From: Chromera velia
Lineage: Eukaryota > Sar > Chromeraceae
Reading direction: 5' to 3'
NCBI GenBank assembly: GCA_018398765.1
Contig: JAHBMJ010001386.1
Location: 1 to 30,689, forward strand
Length of the DNA: 30,689 bases
The notes beneath the pieces were generated by a model. That model saw only the letters and a program-made list of their open reading frames with translations, was not told the origin of the DNA and made no database searches. Shown piece after piece: positions 10,533-22,569 of the stretch. The position numbers and the translations under genes were made by a program. How positions within the stretch are numbered: position 1 is the stretch's first letter; every line of letters begins with the position of its first letter.

Positions 10533-11589
10533 GTGCGTTTGAAGGCATACAGAGTCGATGTTTGTTGAAATTTGAATACGCTGACGGCAGAGCTTTGATC
10601 CACTGCATTGCATCCCTCGAGGTTTGTCTGTTCGGATGAGTGCATCCTCTGATGTTCGTCCTCTCTGAGTCTGCGTTCTTTCGTGCGTCCTCTGTTTCAA
10701 TTGGGTTTCTCTTCTTTTTTCTGTCTTGACGTGTTTTTGTCGGTCGGTCTGTCTCTCCACAAGAAACATACAGTCTGTCGTGTGAGAAAAACAAAAAGGA
10801 GAAGCCATACAGTGTGTCGTCTGCATGACAACCTCTCAGCGCAGGCTCACCAACAGCAACCTCATGAACATACTCACTCACTATCTCTCCCCGGCTGTAC
10901 TTTTTCTCTCCATTCCTTCCTTCCTTCCTTCTGCAGACCCCACTACGTGCAGATCGGAGACTCATGAGATCGTGGTGGAGGATGAAGTGATGAGCAGCGA
11001 CTCGGAGACAGATGAGGATGAAATGAGCGAGGAGGAAAAGCCGGGAGGGGGTGCACGTCTGGCGACAACACCCACCATGTTGAAGTTTGTGCGTGACAGA
11101 TTCGGGTCGAGGCCTCCAAAGAGGAGATGCGTGGCGGTTTCGGAGTTCAAAATGGACGTGAGGAAAGTCTTCAAGGTCCCCAAACTGGAACAGATCTGTG
11201 AGTCAGTCAGTCACTCAGTCACTGCTTCTCTTCTGGACTTCTTCGTTCTTGGGCCCATTTTTTGTCCGTGCGTCGGCTGAAAGAAAAATCAGTCAGCATG
11301 AGTGCAAAGCATCGGGAAGAAATAGAGTCGGAAGCCCCAGAGACTCTTGTGTTGCCGCATTGAAATTGAAATGCTCATGCAGCAAACATTTTTCATTATT
11401 GTTTCACAACCCCCTGGCTTCCTTTCGTGTCCTGGCCCCTTTCTGGCACGAGTCGCCTCTTTCCTCGGATTTCAGAGCTTTTCTGTTCCATGCTTGCTTC
11501 AATGATCACCTGTGGTTGATTTCTCGATGAAATGAATCACCGATTGTTTTTCCCGCCAATGTTGGGAGATGATGATAAATGTCCTTTAT

Positions 11590-11630
<41 letters not shown>

Positions 11631-12338
11631 CTTCTCCCAGATTCTCTCTATCGCAAGTACTGTCGGAAGGTGAAAGTGAAAAGCCGATTTGTCGGCACTC
11701 TCTGCGGCCAGCGCGCGGAGGGCTTCCACATCATTCAGCATTGGAAGGCGGAGCTTGTGGACTCCATCTACAGCGAGCTGTCGGGTCTGGAGGCAGAGGT
11801 CCTCAAGAACCCCCTTCAAGCTGCAAAGACTATTCGAAGCGTCAGTCAGCATGCAGAGCGAGCGAGGGTATTGATATTGCACCGACGGTCGACTGTACCA
11901 TGGTTCTGCATAAAGGGCTGTGGAAGGGAATGTCTGCGCTTGAAGGGGAGTGTGAGCAGCCTTATGTTCTATCGGTCTTCTTGTACCGAGGTCGCCATTC
12001 TTACATCACAGTCCTTAGCTCCCTCTCTTCCATGACCTGCATTCAGCCCGTTAGTTGTCTCTTTTGCTCCCTTCAAAATATTGATCTTGCTTCCTCTCTC
12101 TCAGTCTCACTGTCGGATTCCTTATGCTTCCCCAGCTCTTTGTTCTTCTCATTATCGTGTGACGAACCAGAAAAATGTCTAGGTAGGACTCTGGGTGATG
12201 ACTGCATTCTTTAGCTTGCTTTGTTTGCAGAACAAATACTTCCTGGAGGAGTGGCTCGAGAGCTACGAGCAGCTCTTGGACCAAGAACCAATAGAGTACA
12301 AGCGGAACAGGAGGCGTTCAAATGATTTTGAGATGTGA
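4978..12338 (+). CDS. DUF4211 domain nuclear protein (12 exons)
   Basis: Exons: 4978-5485, 5743-5906, 6374-6892, 7296-7396, 7777-7990, 8455-8579, 9215-9303, 9916-9951, 10414-10464, 10937-11197, 11641-11840, 12231-12338. They total 2,376 nt (791 residues plus TGA) and every junction is in phase. Residues 1-400 are disordered, with SDSE/DEDE acidic-serine runs, Lys/Arg nuclear-localisation-like patches and poly-Ala near 83-91. Residues about 425-760 match DUF4211, known from fungal nuclear proteins and animal QSER1/PRR12: [15 protein letters not shown], then [14 protein letters not shown], then the C551-x2-C554 pair in HTCQACNR with MGNPFD, then [19 protein letters not shown] (706-724), ending in a W/E-rich helix. 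C551, C554, C711 and H719 or H723 could bind zinc (inference). A second acidic serine block lies inside the domain (exon 10). The molecular function is unknown; a nuclear chromatin or transcription role is inferred. Least certain: the acceptor of exon 2 (5743 or 5761) and whether a small extra exon lies in 6893-7295. Confidence 0.8.
8580..9214 (+). repeat. microsatellite-filled intron 6 of the DUF4211 gene
   Basis: 635-bp intron containing (CT)n at 8632-8660, (GT)n at 8661-8689, and from about 8919 to 9210 a compound array alternating GAGA, GGAT and GT blocks that recurs four to five times. The last GGAT block runs straight into the acceptor (GGATGCAG|G at 9214/9215). Exon frames on both sides show that this is intron; the Met-Asp-Gly-Trp frames through it are products of the repeat. 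Confidence 0.85.
10498..10528 (+). repeat. (CT)n tract in intron 9 of the DUF4211 gene
   Basis: Pure CT dinucleotide run near the 5' end of the 10465-10936 intron, too far from the acceptor to act as its pyrimidine tract. Confidence 0.85.
11592..11632 (+). repeat. (CT)n tract just before the exon 11 acceptor
   Basis: CT dinucleotide run directly upstream of CTTCTCCCAG|ATTC (exon at 11641). It evidently serves as the polypyrimidine tract, so here a microsatellite is part of the splice signal. Confidence 0.8.
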
Positions 12339-13140
12339 TCCAATAATGTGAATTAAGATGTAATACTATCACCTACAGTGCTAGCCATACTTATACAATG
12401 AAACGTCTGTACTGATGACAGTCTCATGTACATGCACTGATAAAGGGCCATTGAATAGCCTTAATCTAGGCGTAGCTTGATATCACTGTCTCACTGTCGG
12501 ATCTAGCTAGTGACGCTGCTAGTCTTTTATAGCCTTTATATGATCAAAATTTTTAGATATTGATCACCAGAATTTAATTTGGAGAGCTAGTTAAAGGGAA
12601 TATAACGATTTCCAATTTCTTGGGAAAATTTTAAATTATGTTCAGTCCCTCAACGTACTATCAATGCTATGCTAAAAACCAAATTCCAAAAGTTCAATAA
12701 TCATAATCCTAATCTTTTAGCTAATCAACGCCTATAATTTCCATTTTCTACTAGATTTTCTAAATTTTTTTTAACCAGCAAAAACACGTGCAGCTATAAT
12801 TAATAAATGTCTAATTAATTGCGATCGTGCATCAAAGCTTGAAGCAAACTTAGCTGTATAGCACTAGGTGTAGCTAGCCAGTAGGTGTACTAAGCAGGTA
12901 TAACGGTATATAAATGTATATATATGTATAAATGTCAAAATTCTAGTCAAAATTATACGGTCAAATTGTCGCGTAAGGCTGTAAGCTTCAGGCTGTCATC
13001 AGCTCAAGTACGAGTACATGCATGATCGACTTATGCATGAATATGTATATGGCATAAGACTGAAAGGGGAAGAGAATAGAAGAACTCATTCTAGGAGACA
13101 TTCAACTGGACCTTCAACTTGCCAGATACTAATGGAACCG
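12339..13140. other. AT-rich convergent intergenic island 2
   Basis: About 0.8 kb of AT-rich DNA between the 3' ends of the DUF4211 gene and the tandem E2 gene. It is stop-rich in all frames and holds several GCTAG/TAGCTAG words and short TATA runs (for example 12909-12930). No coding or RNA gene was recognised. Confidence 0.6.
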
Positions 13141-14637
13141 AATTAATTAGATGAGTGAATGGATGCACATCGACTCCCAGAGCGTCTCCATGAGCATTCA
13201 AGCAAACACACTGAACGCGATCAAATGACCCGTAGGACAGAGGCAGGGTTGCTCTCCACAACCTCTGTCTTTTTCTTTCTTGTCTCTCTCACGTTAATTA
13301 TGGCCTTCGTTCTGCTCTTCTACCTCTCCTCCCCTCTTCAGAGAAGAGACAGGACAGTCGCACAAGAACGAGCTGATCGGAGCAACCTTCCGGCCACGCG
13401 TCCCTTCTTTCTCTTCATTTTCTTTTCTTGCCCGATCGATCAAGTGACGTACATTCTCGTCCCTCTCTCTGTCAATTGACCTATTGAACGCCGCACAGCT
13501 CCTCTTGCCTCCTTTTCCCTCTGCCTCCTTGACCCTCTGAGACTCCGCACAGACGACAAAACAGAAGCGACAAAGCAGTACGCAGACGCTTGTGCCTCCC
13601 TGCCTTGGTGCCTGGTGAAGAGGGAAGGGGCCCCCCTGGGTTCTTGTCGAGATGCAGGGAAACACTTCTCTTCTTGCTTGCTCGATTTTTCTTCGTGGAC
13701 CGACAGGCAGAGGACGGGCACTTTTCCTCCATCACTCTCTTTTCTGTTCTGTTCTGTGCGGCCTTTCCCCAGCCTCCCTTCTCTCTTTGTTTTCTGTACC
13801 TGCAGGAAGGAAAGAAACCTGCATGGACGTGCACCGCTATCCGTTCTTGAAGGACTTTCAATGTATGGTTTCTTTTCTGCAGGACCTTATTTTGTCTTCT
13901 CTTACTCGTGCAGCCCGCCCAAGACATGAGGAGACAAGATGATTGCTGCGTTGCAACTTCCTTCCGTGCCCCCCTCGATTCGCTCAAAGCACGATCGAAC
14001 TAAAGCACAAAGCCAGAGAGAGAGAAAGAGAGAGACGTCCACCCGAATACGAAAGGGACCAAGGATGAAGAATGATCGATCGTGAGAATGAATGGATGAA
14101 TGAATGCATGAATCATTCATTGAATGCAGGAGCGCGCGCACACACACACACCCTTCCCCTTCCCTCCCGGTGAAAGTCCTTGTAGGTTCCTGTCTGTCTG
14201 CATTAGAGCACTCATTTGTGCGTGCAGACAGAGGCGATTAAGACTCCGTCCCGCTCCCAGGTCTTCCCATCCCTTCACCTCTCCCTTCCTACCTACAGTC
14301 AGCCAGTCAGTCAGTCCATCACTAACTACCATCAACGGAGCAATCCGACCCGCCCTGTCCCACCCACCCACCCACCCAGATTTGCGTGCCATCTACCGAA
14401 CAAAAGAGAGAGAAAGCAGAGAAAAGTGGGACAGGCAGAAAGAAGGAGAGAGAATAGAAAAGGGGAGAAAGAAACGGAACGCAACGAAGAGTCATGGACC
14501 CTCAGATAGATAAGTCCAGCCCCTTCCCGCCTCTCTTCATTTTTCCCCCCTCCGTCTGTGCTCATCCCCCCTCCGCAGCCATACCCCCCGCAGGATTTTC
14601 TCTGGCCCCCCTCCGCTCTTTGCAACCACCCCCCTTC
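13141..14637. other. intergenic / probable 3' UTR of the E2 gene, no gene seen
   Basis: Mixed-composition, pyrimidine-rich on the + strand. Frames of up to about 170 residues exist on both strands but show no domain, no conserved motif and compositional bias (Phe/Leu/Ser or Arg/Lys), as expected for noncoding pyrimidine-rich DNA. A GAAT-type inverted repeat lies near 14088-14125 (AATGAATG ... CATTCATT). Part is probably the 3' UTR of the minus-strand gene ending at 14638. Confidence 0.45.
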
Positions 14638-16234
14638 TCACAAACCCGCCCCAAAACTCTCAGGAGGAGGAAGCTTGGCGAATTCCTGCTTCACGTCCCT
14701 TACCAGGGATGCCAGGCTCGCCTGCTCGCTTACCCACTCGTCGAGTACCTTCTCGATTCTCTTTCTCTGGAAGGAAAAGTGACGACGCACTACTTCCGCA
14801 AACTCCTTCGGTGGCGACTTGACCATCTCCAGAATTGCGTACCTGACCGTGCCGTCCCGAATGACTGCGTTGTATTCCTTCGACTTGCTGCAGCCACGCA
14901 TACGCACACGGACTTGCGTACACGGCCATGTATTCTGACACACAACCATGTGTGATAAATGCACGCAGACAAGTCTTAAAGACACATGAACCTCCCCAAA
15001 AACTAAGTGGCGGGATGGAATTGTGGTTTCTGCCTTCGCTCTTTCAGTAATTCTCTGACGGTGACACAGGAGAGGAGAGGAAACATGAAAAGAGAACCCA
15101 TCGTTTTCGCGTTCTTCGCCCCTCTCTTCGTGCAGTCAACAAATTCACCTGTTTCCATCGGGAGTGTGCATCATGCGTTCGTAACCCTGCAGGCAGGCAG
15201 GCAGAGAGAGAAAAAGAGGAGGGAAGGTGCCGAACCGACAGGAAAGAAGGAAGGCTCTCATCTCATCTCAGGGCATCCCTCGCTTTCCTTCGAAAATAAT
15301 TAAGTCACATTCATTGCAGGATGTGGGAAAAGCACCTTAGTTCTACGGTTGGTTTGAGGTGAAAAGGAAGACACGAATTGCCCCTCAGTGCAGGACGGAC
15401 GGACGGAAAGGTCGGACACACACACAACACATACTCGCGTCCAAACGTCCACACAAGCTCGACATGTATGCGAAAATACGCCGGACAAATGTATTCAGAT
15501 TTGATCAATCGGCCCTACCGGTTCGTTGTAAAACGGCTGGTCGACGAAGATGAGCGACTGAATGGAAACTAGCACCTGCAGGCAGGCAGGCAAACAGAAA
15601 CAAACAAACGCACAGACAGAATTAAGACGGCAAGGAAGACTTCTGATCGATACAGCAGCGGAAGGAAACCAAAAACGGATCGATCAACAAGCAATCTCTA
15701 CACTCCAGCAACCAGGCAACCAAGAAAAAATGAATCGACGAAGAAACTCAAGAGGAGAAAAATCAAGAGAAACTGACTGAGAAAACTCCTGGGAAAGACT
15801 GTAATTCTCTCTCTCTCCCCCTCCCTCCCTCCCTCCCGACGCACGAGTGCACACGCACGCACAAAGAGAGGGAGAGCCTTGCTTGCAATACAGAGAAAGA
15901 AGTGAAATCCAACCCCAGAATCAACATAAACTAAAACGCAAGCCACGCACACCCCCATGCACCTACCTGCAGCATGGACGAGGCCGCCGAATCCCATCCC
16001 TCTCCGACCCCTCCCGACCATGTACCCAGGAGGGACAGGCAGACCTTTCCACAGTTGTACAGATTCGGGTTGAACCGAACTTTCCCGCCTCCTGTGGTTC
16101 GCAGGTTCATCTGAAGACAAAAGGGCGCCACGCAGAAGACATGAATGCGATACAGGCACGAACGAAAATTTGTCTCGACATGAAGCCAATGAATGATGCC
16201 AGAAAGAAGAACACTCCCGGCGATCCACCTAAAA

Positions 16235-16268
<34 letters not shown>

Positions 16269-19200
16269 GGTCCCTTCATGTCTTTCCCTTCTTCGCTTCA
16301 AACTCTCAGCACACCCGGACACACACACCAACGCACGAACGGACTGACTGACCATCGGAGGCACTCCAGGGTACTCAGGAGGAAAGTAGGCGTCGAAAAG
16401 GAAACACCCGCCTGCATATGGGGTGTCATCTGGGCCCGTGATCAGAGCTCTGCACACACACACACACACACAGACACACACGTACGTTCTCATGATGAAC
16501 GATACGAATACAATAAGAAATCGAATAATCAGTTAAAAGAAGATGAAAAAAAGATGGCAATTTTTTCTATCCCGTGCCTACTCACACCATGAAATCAACA
16601 CGCCTTCTCAAAAGTCTTCTTCCCTCAGTCCATCCACTCCCTCAGATGGACGTGCTTCGTAGCTTTTCTGCTTTTTTCACCCGCAACTTCACGGGACGTC
16701 AATTCTCTCAGCCCATGCCCTTTCGTTTATCTTGTCTCCCACCGACCTGCTTAAAGGGCCTGACTATTTTATCTTCTTCCTCTTCCCGTACGGTTCCTTC
16801 ACTGGCGTCCTTTCCTTTATCTTGGCACATACTCAAAATCAACTCCATTCCTTAGGGGATCAGCACGCTACCGCCAAAAAAAAAAAAAAAGAGAAAGAAA
16901 GGAGGCCTGCTCACTCACTCACTCACTCACTCACTTCCACAGTTGATTCTTCGACTGGTCGTACCGGATGAAGACGGAGGAGGAGATCTCGAGGGGCAGA
17001 GAGTTGAACATTCCTGCAATTTTATTGATTTGCAGTTCGTGCCCATGCTATCAGAACAAATCAATCAAAACACATCTGCATGCTGTCTCGTGTTCTTTTT
17101 TTCTTATGTCTGCAATCCATTCCATTCCTCGTTCTCTCACCTTCCTTTTGTTTCTTTTCCTTTTTTGCTTTTTCGTTCCTTCAACCCTCTTCCTCCTTTC
17201 TTGCCCTATTTGGCGCTTCTCTCTTTATTCTGCCTTCCTCTCTTGTCCTGGAATGCATCTCTTGTCAGGCGTGCGGGCCCGGTCTCTCATCGTTTGCTCT
17301 CGACTACAGAGAGACAACTGGAAGGCCCCACACGCCCATCCACGCAACTTGCAAACAAGCAGGCGTGGATTTGTCTATGCCGCACCGGTCGCGCCCGCCC
17401 ACCCTGATAGGACTATCAAGGCAAGTGTGTGGGCTCCCTCTCCCTCCCTTCCCGCCTCCCTGTCGGTAGGCGGTCGGGAGAAGAGACGAGACGGCGATTT
17501 CCTCTCAAACCCGGGGCACTTGGCTGGCGGCTTCTCTCTCTCTCTCTCTGACAGTATGAATGGAGTCAGTTGCCTTTTGAATTTTTTTGTTCTTTCTTCG
17601 TTTCGCTGTCTGCACCTTCTTTTTTCATCTCCCCCTCGACTTGTCTCGGTACCTCCGGTAGCGGTTGCATTCCGTGTCCCGTTGGCGCTCTCTCTTTCCC
17701 AAGACTGAATGGAGGAATCAATACCCACAGAAGGAGGGAAGAGAAACGAAATTGTCAAAAGAGGGGAAGATAAAGGGTGAATAAAAAAAGCAACAATGTG
17801 GAAACACACAGAAGGTAGGAAAAGGGAAACATGAGTGAGTCACTCGACGCACCGGAAAGTTCCTTCGCGATGCGCACAGTTCGCCTTTGCGGTACTGCAG
17901 ACTCCGTGAACGCTTTTTGCCCGTAGTGGTTGTGTTCCCTCGTGTCGTTCATCTCTCCGACCTGAAAGAACGAGAACGAGAAGAGAAACGAAGGGAGAGG
18001 CGTGCTGATTGAGAAACGGGAACCAAGCAAGGGGGATACTTGTCTTCCTTCTCAATGTGCATACAGGCAGGCACGCACACATATACAAAATGGGGAGACA
18101 GAGAGAGAAAGCCACTCTACTCCTCCAACTTTAAGGACCACCCTTCCTGCAACCACACTCACACTTTCACCGCAAGACGGTAAGTCACAGACTGTCACAC
18201 GACGATTCAACCACAGTCACCCGATCAATTGCAGAACCCCCCCCCAGACCCACCCACCCACCCACCGACCGACCTGCCATTCCTTCAGGAGTGCCCTGTA
18301 CCGTCTCGTCTCTGCAGGGTCAACCAACGTGCCCACCCCAGGAGCACCAGAAGAAGAAGAAGAGCTGGCGGCAGACGAAGAAGACGTAGCCGCCGCTCCG
18401 GAAGGGGAACCCGCAGCAGCTGCAGCTGCGTTCCGTGCGTTGCCCCCCCGCGTTCGCGATGCGACTGCCCCATCAGCAGCAGCATCCGTCATCTCCCTCT
18501 CCTTCTCGGCCAACAGCTGACTGGTCCTGTCAATGATGCGAGGGATATTCTCCACAATTTCCACGGCCAGCTCTCGGGCTCGGAGGGCCTCTTTCATCTC
18601 CTGTTCAGCAGTCACAAGAGAATTTCCAGGCCCGTACCTCCCCTTGGGTACGGTGGGGGGTCTCGCAGAGACAACTGTGGGTGCATGGAAGGGGTTTGCT
18701 TCTGTTTGCCCTGGCTTGCCGCCATGCTTCTGCTTCGCTAGGTTCATCGTGGTGTCGTAGTACATCTTCGCACCCCTTCTGAGGTTCTGAACTACCTCGA
18801 TGAAGTTATGCGCATTGTAGAATCGAGAGAAAACAGCCTCATCGACTCGGAAGCATTGCTGAATCAGAGAGACAAGAACTGCATAGAAATCCACCCTCTT
18901 CGCGACGTCTGTAAACGATGTCTGAAACTCATTGACCAAGAGAACAGACAGACAGGAACGAGTCAGCCACTTGACAACCTCGTCCCGAGGGGGGACAGAA
19001 AGTCCGGACATCATGCGAGGAGAATCCCTCATCCCCCCTCCTGCCACGTCGGTCATCAAAACGTCATCCCCCGTACCCCCCCCTCCGTCTCCCTGCTGCA
19101 TCAGAGAAGGCATGGCATGGGCACTGCTGCTGCTGCTGCTGCCTGAGGGTCCCCTGGAAGTGGGAGAATCCCCCCCGGAGGTCAGCATGGATGCCGGCAT

Positions 19201-22200
19201 ATCGACCACGGACTTTCTCTCTTTCCACCCGAACTCCAGGTTCTGCACACAAAAAGAAAAATGGGTCCATGCATCATCATTCCATCCATCCATCCATCCG
19301 AGCTTTCTTTCTTTCACGCATACCTTCTTTCTTTCTTCCTTCACGTAAGTACATCATCTGAAGAATGAACGAATGCAGAGACTTAATTTTCAATCAAAAA
19401 TCATTTCCCCCCCCGTCCACCCATACTGGATCGATGTGCACGCGCGTGTGAGACGGTAAGACGAGACACACGAACATGTAGAGGGAACACACGATCAACA
19501 GCCGCAGCGGAACATCATGGAATGAGACCAAGAAAGAGGCAAATCAGGATCCACACTCACACACACACAAGCGCACACAGAGAGAGAGAGAGAGAGAGAG
19601 AGAAGACGAAGTTACTAACACGCCAACAAGGATGCGAAGAGTCGGAGAATTCTGACTTCAACAACAAACAGACAAGCAACAAAGCAATCAAACAAACTTG
19701 AGACCCCCCCAACCGACAGACACACCGCCAGGCAGTCCGACAGTTTCCGCAGCAGGCCCAAAATTTCCTCGTCCTTCGCCTGTTGCGCCGCCTCTGCCGC
19801 GTGAGGATCCCAGGTCTCCTTCGTCCCCCCCCCCCTGCCGTGTCCGTACCCAGTCCCACGGGCCCAGTAGGTCGTCTCTGCTGGAGGCTTTGCAGCTACA
19901 GTCACAGTCCCCGCCTGGGGGGGCGCACCTGTGATAGTGCCGCCTGCTGGAACGACAGCCACGCCTGTGGGTGCATTCGCAACTGCAATGGGCACCTCCA
20001 GACCCTCTCCTGTGCCGCCTGACGTTGATGCAGACACAGACGCGGGCTGGCCCTGAGGTTCGGTTTTGGACTTCTTTGTGGGGGGGGGGTCGGGTTGCTG
20101 CTGCTCTGCGTACTTCCTGTGAAGCTCTTCGCATGAGGCAGGAATGATGTTGGAGATCGAAGAGAGCTGTGCAAAGAGGCGCTCCAGGGGGTGGAATGCA
20201 CCGTCAGTGAACACCTCTCTGCAAAGAAAGGGGAAAGAGAAGAAGAGAAGTCGTGTTATTGACATTGTCTTTCTGAAGCATTGAAGAATCTGCGACCGAG
20301 CGGAAGGAGGGAGCGGAAGGAAGGAGGGAAGGAATGGGACTTAGCGCAGAGACAAGAGAGAACGCCGACGAACTTCGTAGAAAGAAGACCGACTGCATGC
20401 TCTGACGGAGACGGACTTGTTGTTTCTCTCACAGGAGACATCGATTCGAACGAGACGGCTGATGAATCCGGTGATCTCACTCAGAAGCCGACGTGCATCT
20501 GTAGTAGGTTGCCACCGTTCGTATCTGCACTCAAGGGAGGGGAACAGACACACCAGAAGAACGGGAGAGATCCAACCACACGAGAGGAAGAGATCCCCGA
20601 TTCAACACTTCAGAAGGAAATCGCTAGTGGATTTACCTGGCGGAAAAAGAGAACGAAGACAACAGAAAAAGTTCAAGAGGACCGCATCCTGGCCTGGTGA
20701 AAGAAATGACGCTGACCGACCAAAACCTTCTCTAGCAGCACGCAAGACAACACCGTCTCGCAGAATAGAAGAGAAGTGTGGGCTGAGGAAACAAGAGGAA
20801 GACACAAAGAAAACAAGGCAGATAGATAAAACAAAAAAAGACTACCACAGTCAAGTACCTTACACTAACCGGAGAATGGGCAGACAGGCCAGAGCTTCCA
20901 CCACGTTGAAGTCTTCGCCCCTCTCCCCCCCGCTCCTCCCTCTGCCGTCTCCCCCCCCCGAGTCCCCCCCTCCCGCAGACACAGGCGACCCTGACGGGTT
21001 CAGAGACGGATCCCCGAGAAGCGTCAGACGAGGACGCACCACTGTCAGCCGAGGAGGGTAGAACGGGTGGAGGTCCGGAGTGAACTCCAAGATCATTTCG
21101 ATGCAGTTGTACCCGAACTCCTGCAGACAGACAGGCAGCAGCTTACGCACGCACATATAGTCACACCCCAAATACATGAGTGCAGAGAGTAATGACACCG
21201 ATCCATACAGCCACGCACGGCAACAAGACGTACAGCAATGCAGACAAAGAAACTGAAAGGCTGGTACCTGACAAGTCGGACGGTGTAGAGACGGGCAGGG
21301 ATAAAAATGAGGGTAGACCGAAGTGTACTAACAGCAGAGGAGAGGGAAAACAAAAGAGCAGAAGAATAGAAAAGAGAAGACAGTCTGGGCGAGGAGGCAA
21401 AAAGAAAAGTCAGTCAGAGTCTAGACGCACATCATCAAGATGCTGCAGTTGTCTGTTGAGTCGCTCCTCGTCTCCGAAGTTCAGCAGTGAGACCTTCCAC
21501 TCGTATACGTTGTAGTCAATAGCGTCGACATAGAACTGAGGGGCGGGCCCCCTGCCGTTCTCAAACGCCTTTCTTGTGTTTGAGAAATCTTCCTGAATCT
21601 GCTTCAGCTCGTTGGACAGCATTGTGAATGCCTCTCGGGATGTGAAGATCTGCTTCTTCCGGACAGAGTCGAGCCCCTGAAGCCTTTTGTTTTCCTGCGT
21701 CATACGATGATGGGATTGACGTGCGTGATTTCCCTTCATGTCAGAAAGCGAGAACAACAATCGTGGCTCGTGCTTTCATGATCGAGTGCGACTGAAAGGC
21801 GAGCAAGAAAAAAAGGGATGCAACAATCTTGAGAAGCTGCGGAGGCTCAATGTAACAAACCCAAGCGTCGTTTTGTGATGCAAAGAGGATGGAAGCATTA
21901 CAGAGCGGGGAACCAACACTAGAGGAACGAACGAGAAATAATAGAAAGCCCAGGAATTCAATGTCATACGGATTTCACTTGCATATTTCTGTTCATCTTC
22001 GGTCTTCGAGGCGCATTGGAAGTTTTCCCTTCTTTCAAGAGACGGCAGTCAGTCTGGTTCACTGAACGATGAAGGCTCCTACTCACCTTTTCCTTGTCCT
22101 GCAGTCTCTGAGCCTCCCTCTCAGCCCACCGTGCTGCTCTGACGACTCTTTCCTCCATGTCCCTCATCCTGTCGGACTCCAAGTTCTCCGCGTAGCCTTC

Positions 22201-22569
22201 GTCGTTCCCAAACATGTCCAGGTCCGTTCCCTCCAAAAGAGGTTGGAGAAGGTCACCGGGAATATTGGCAGCCTCACAGAGGACTTCGAGGACTACGGGA
22301 AGAGAGGTGAAGTCCATCTCTTGGAGCTTGGAGCTCATCCGTTCCACAAGCTCGCTATACTCATCCATGTCTGACAAGAAGAAAGCATCAGTGCTCGGAT
22401 AATTCTCAACCTCCCCCCAGTGAACCTCGACACGCATTTGCCTTCCAGTAGGAGGGAGTGCCAGCTTGAAGTCAATGACGCTGTCATCCATGTTCATTTT
22501 TTCGATGAAACATGGTTTGTCAGCCCTTTCGATATTTCTCTTCAAGATGCGGTAGTGTTGACTGAGCAT
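14638..22569 (-). CDS. tandem E2 ubiquitin-conjugating enzyme: UBE2Q-like N-half, BIRC6/BRUCE-like C-half (12 exons)
   Basis: Exons (minus): 22569-22087, 21694-21431, 21120-20864 (alternative donor after 20870), 20218-19726, 19242-18274, 17961-17853, 17013-16935, 16449-16353, 16110-15967, 15575-15519, 15186-15149, 14887-14638. Total 3,240 nt, 1,079 residues, all phases closed. Residues 1-160 are RWD-like with a charged helix. Residues 185-360 resemble the UBE2Q UBC fold ([13 protein letters not shown] at 222-234, [13 protein letters not shown] at 268-279), but a Gly/Ser linker replaces the usual Cys site. From about 450 the protein follows BIRC6: YWARGTGYG, a helical domain (about 570-650), [12 protein letters not shown] (864-875), [12 protein letters not shown], the HPN-equivalent NPN (931-933), catalytic C941 in [31 protein letters not shown], then [10 protein letters not shown]. 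Predicted to charge ubiquitin on C941 as an E2 or E2/E3 hybrid. No BIR domain is visible. Confidence 0.88.
15967..16110 (-). other. exon encoding the E2 active site (Cys941)
   Basis: 48-codon phase-0 exon flanked by TCTTCAG and GTAGGT. It carries the NPN triad and the active-site cysteine codon at 16041-16039, within [11 protein letters not shown], which is diagnostic of the BIRC6/UBE2O group of E2 enzymes. With the [15 protein letters not shown] exon it gives the strongest identification in the window. Confidence 0.9.
16237..16265 (-). repeat. (GT)n / (CA)n in an E2-gene intron
   Basis: Dinucleotide array in the intron 16111-16352. A second array, (CA)n at about 16452-16480, sits immediately upstream of the acceptor of the ITGP-encoding exon on the minus strand. 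Confidence 0.85.
16912..16934 (-). repeat. (GTGA)n array starting at a 5' splice site
   Basis: On the coding (minus) strand the exon ending at 16935 is followed at once by five or more GTGA units. The first unit is the donor itself (TGGAA|GTGAGTGAGTGAG), so the microsatellite begins exactly at the splice junction. Confidence 0.8.
18250..18273 (-). repeat. (GTCG)/(GTGG)n array starting at a 5' splice site
   Basis: Minus-strand donor after 18274 reads GTCGGTCGGTGGGTGG and continues with further GTGG units: six or more consecutive GTNN units beginning with the splice donor. Confidence 0.8.
19579..19603 (-). repeat. (GA)n microsatellite in E2-gene intron
   Basis: Dinucleotide run in the 19243-19725 intron. 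On the coding strand it reads CT. Confidence 0.85.

Noticed and set aside
13159-13479. 106-residue plus-strand frame with a hydrophobic stretch
   Set aside because: Hydrophobicity comes from pyrimidine-rich DNA. No homology, no splice partners, and it lies in the convergent spacer.
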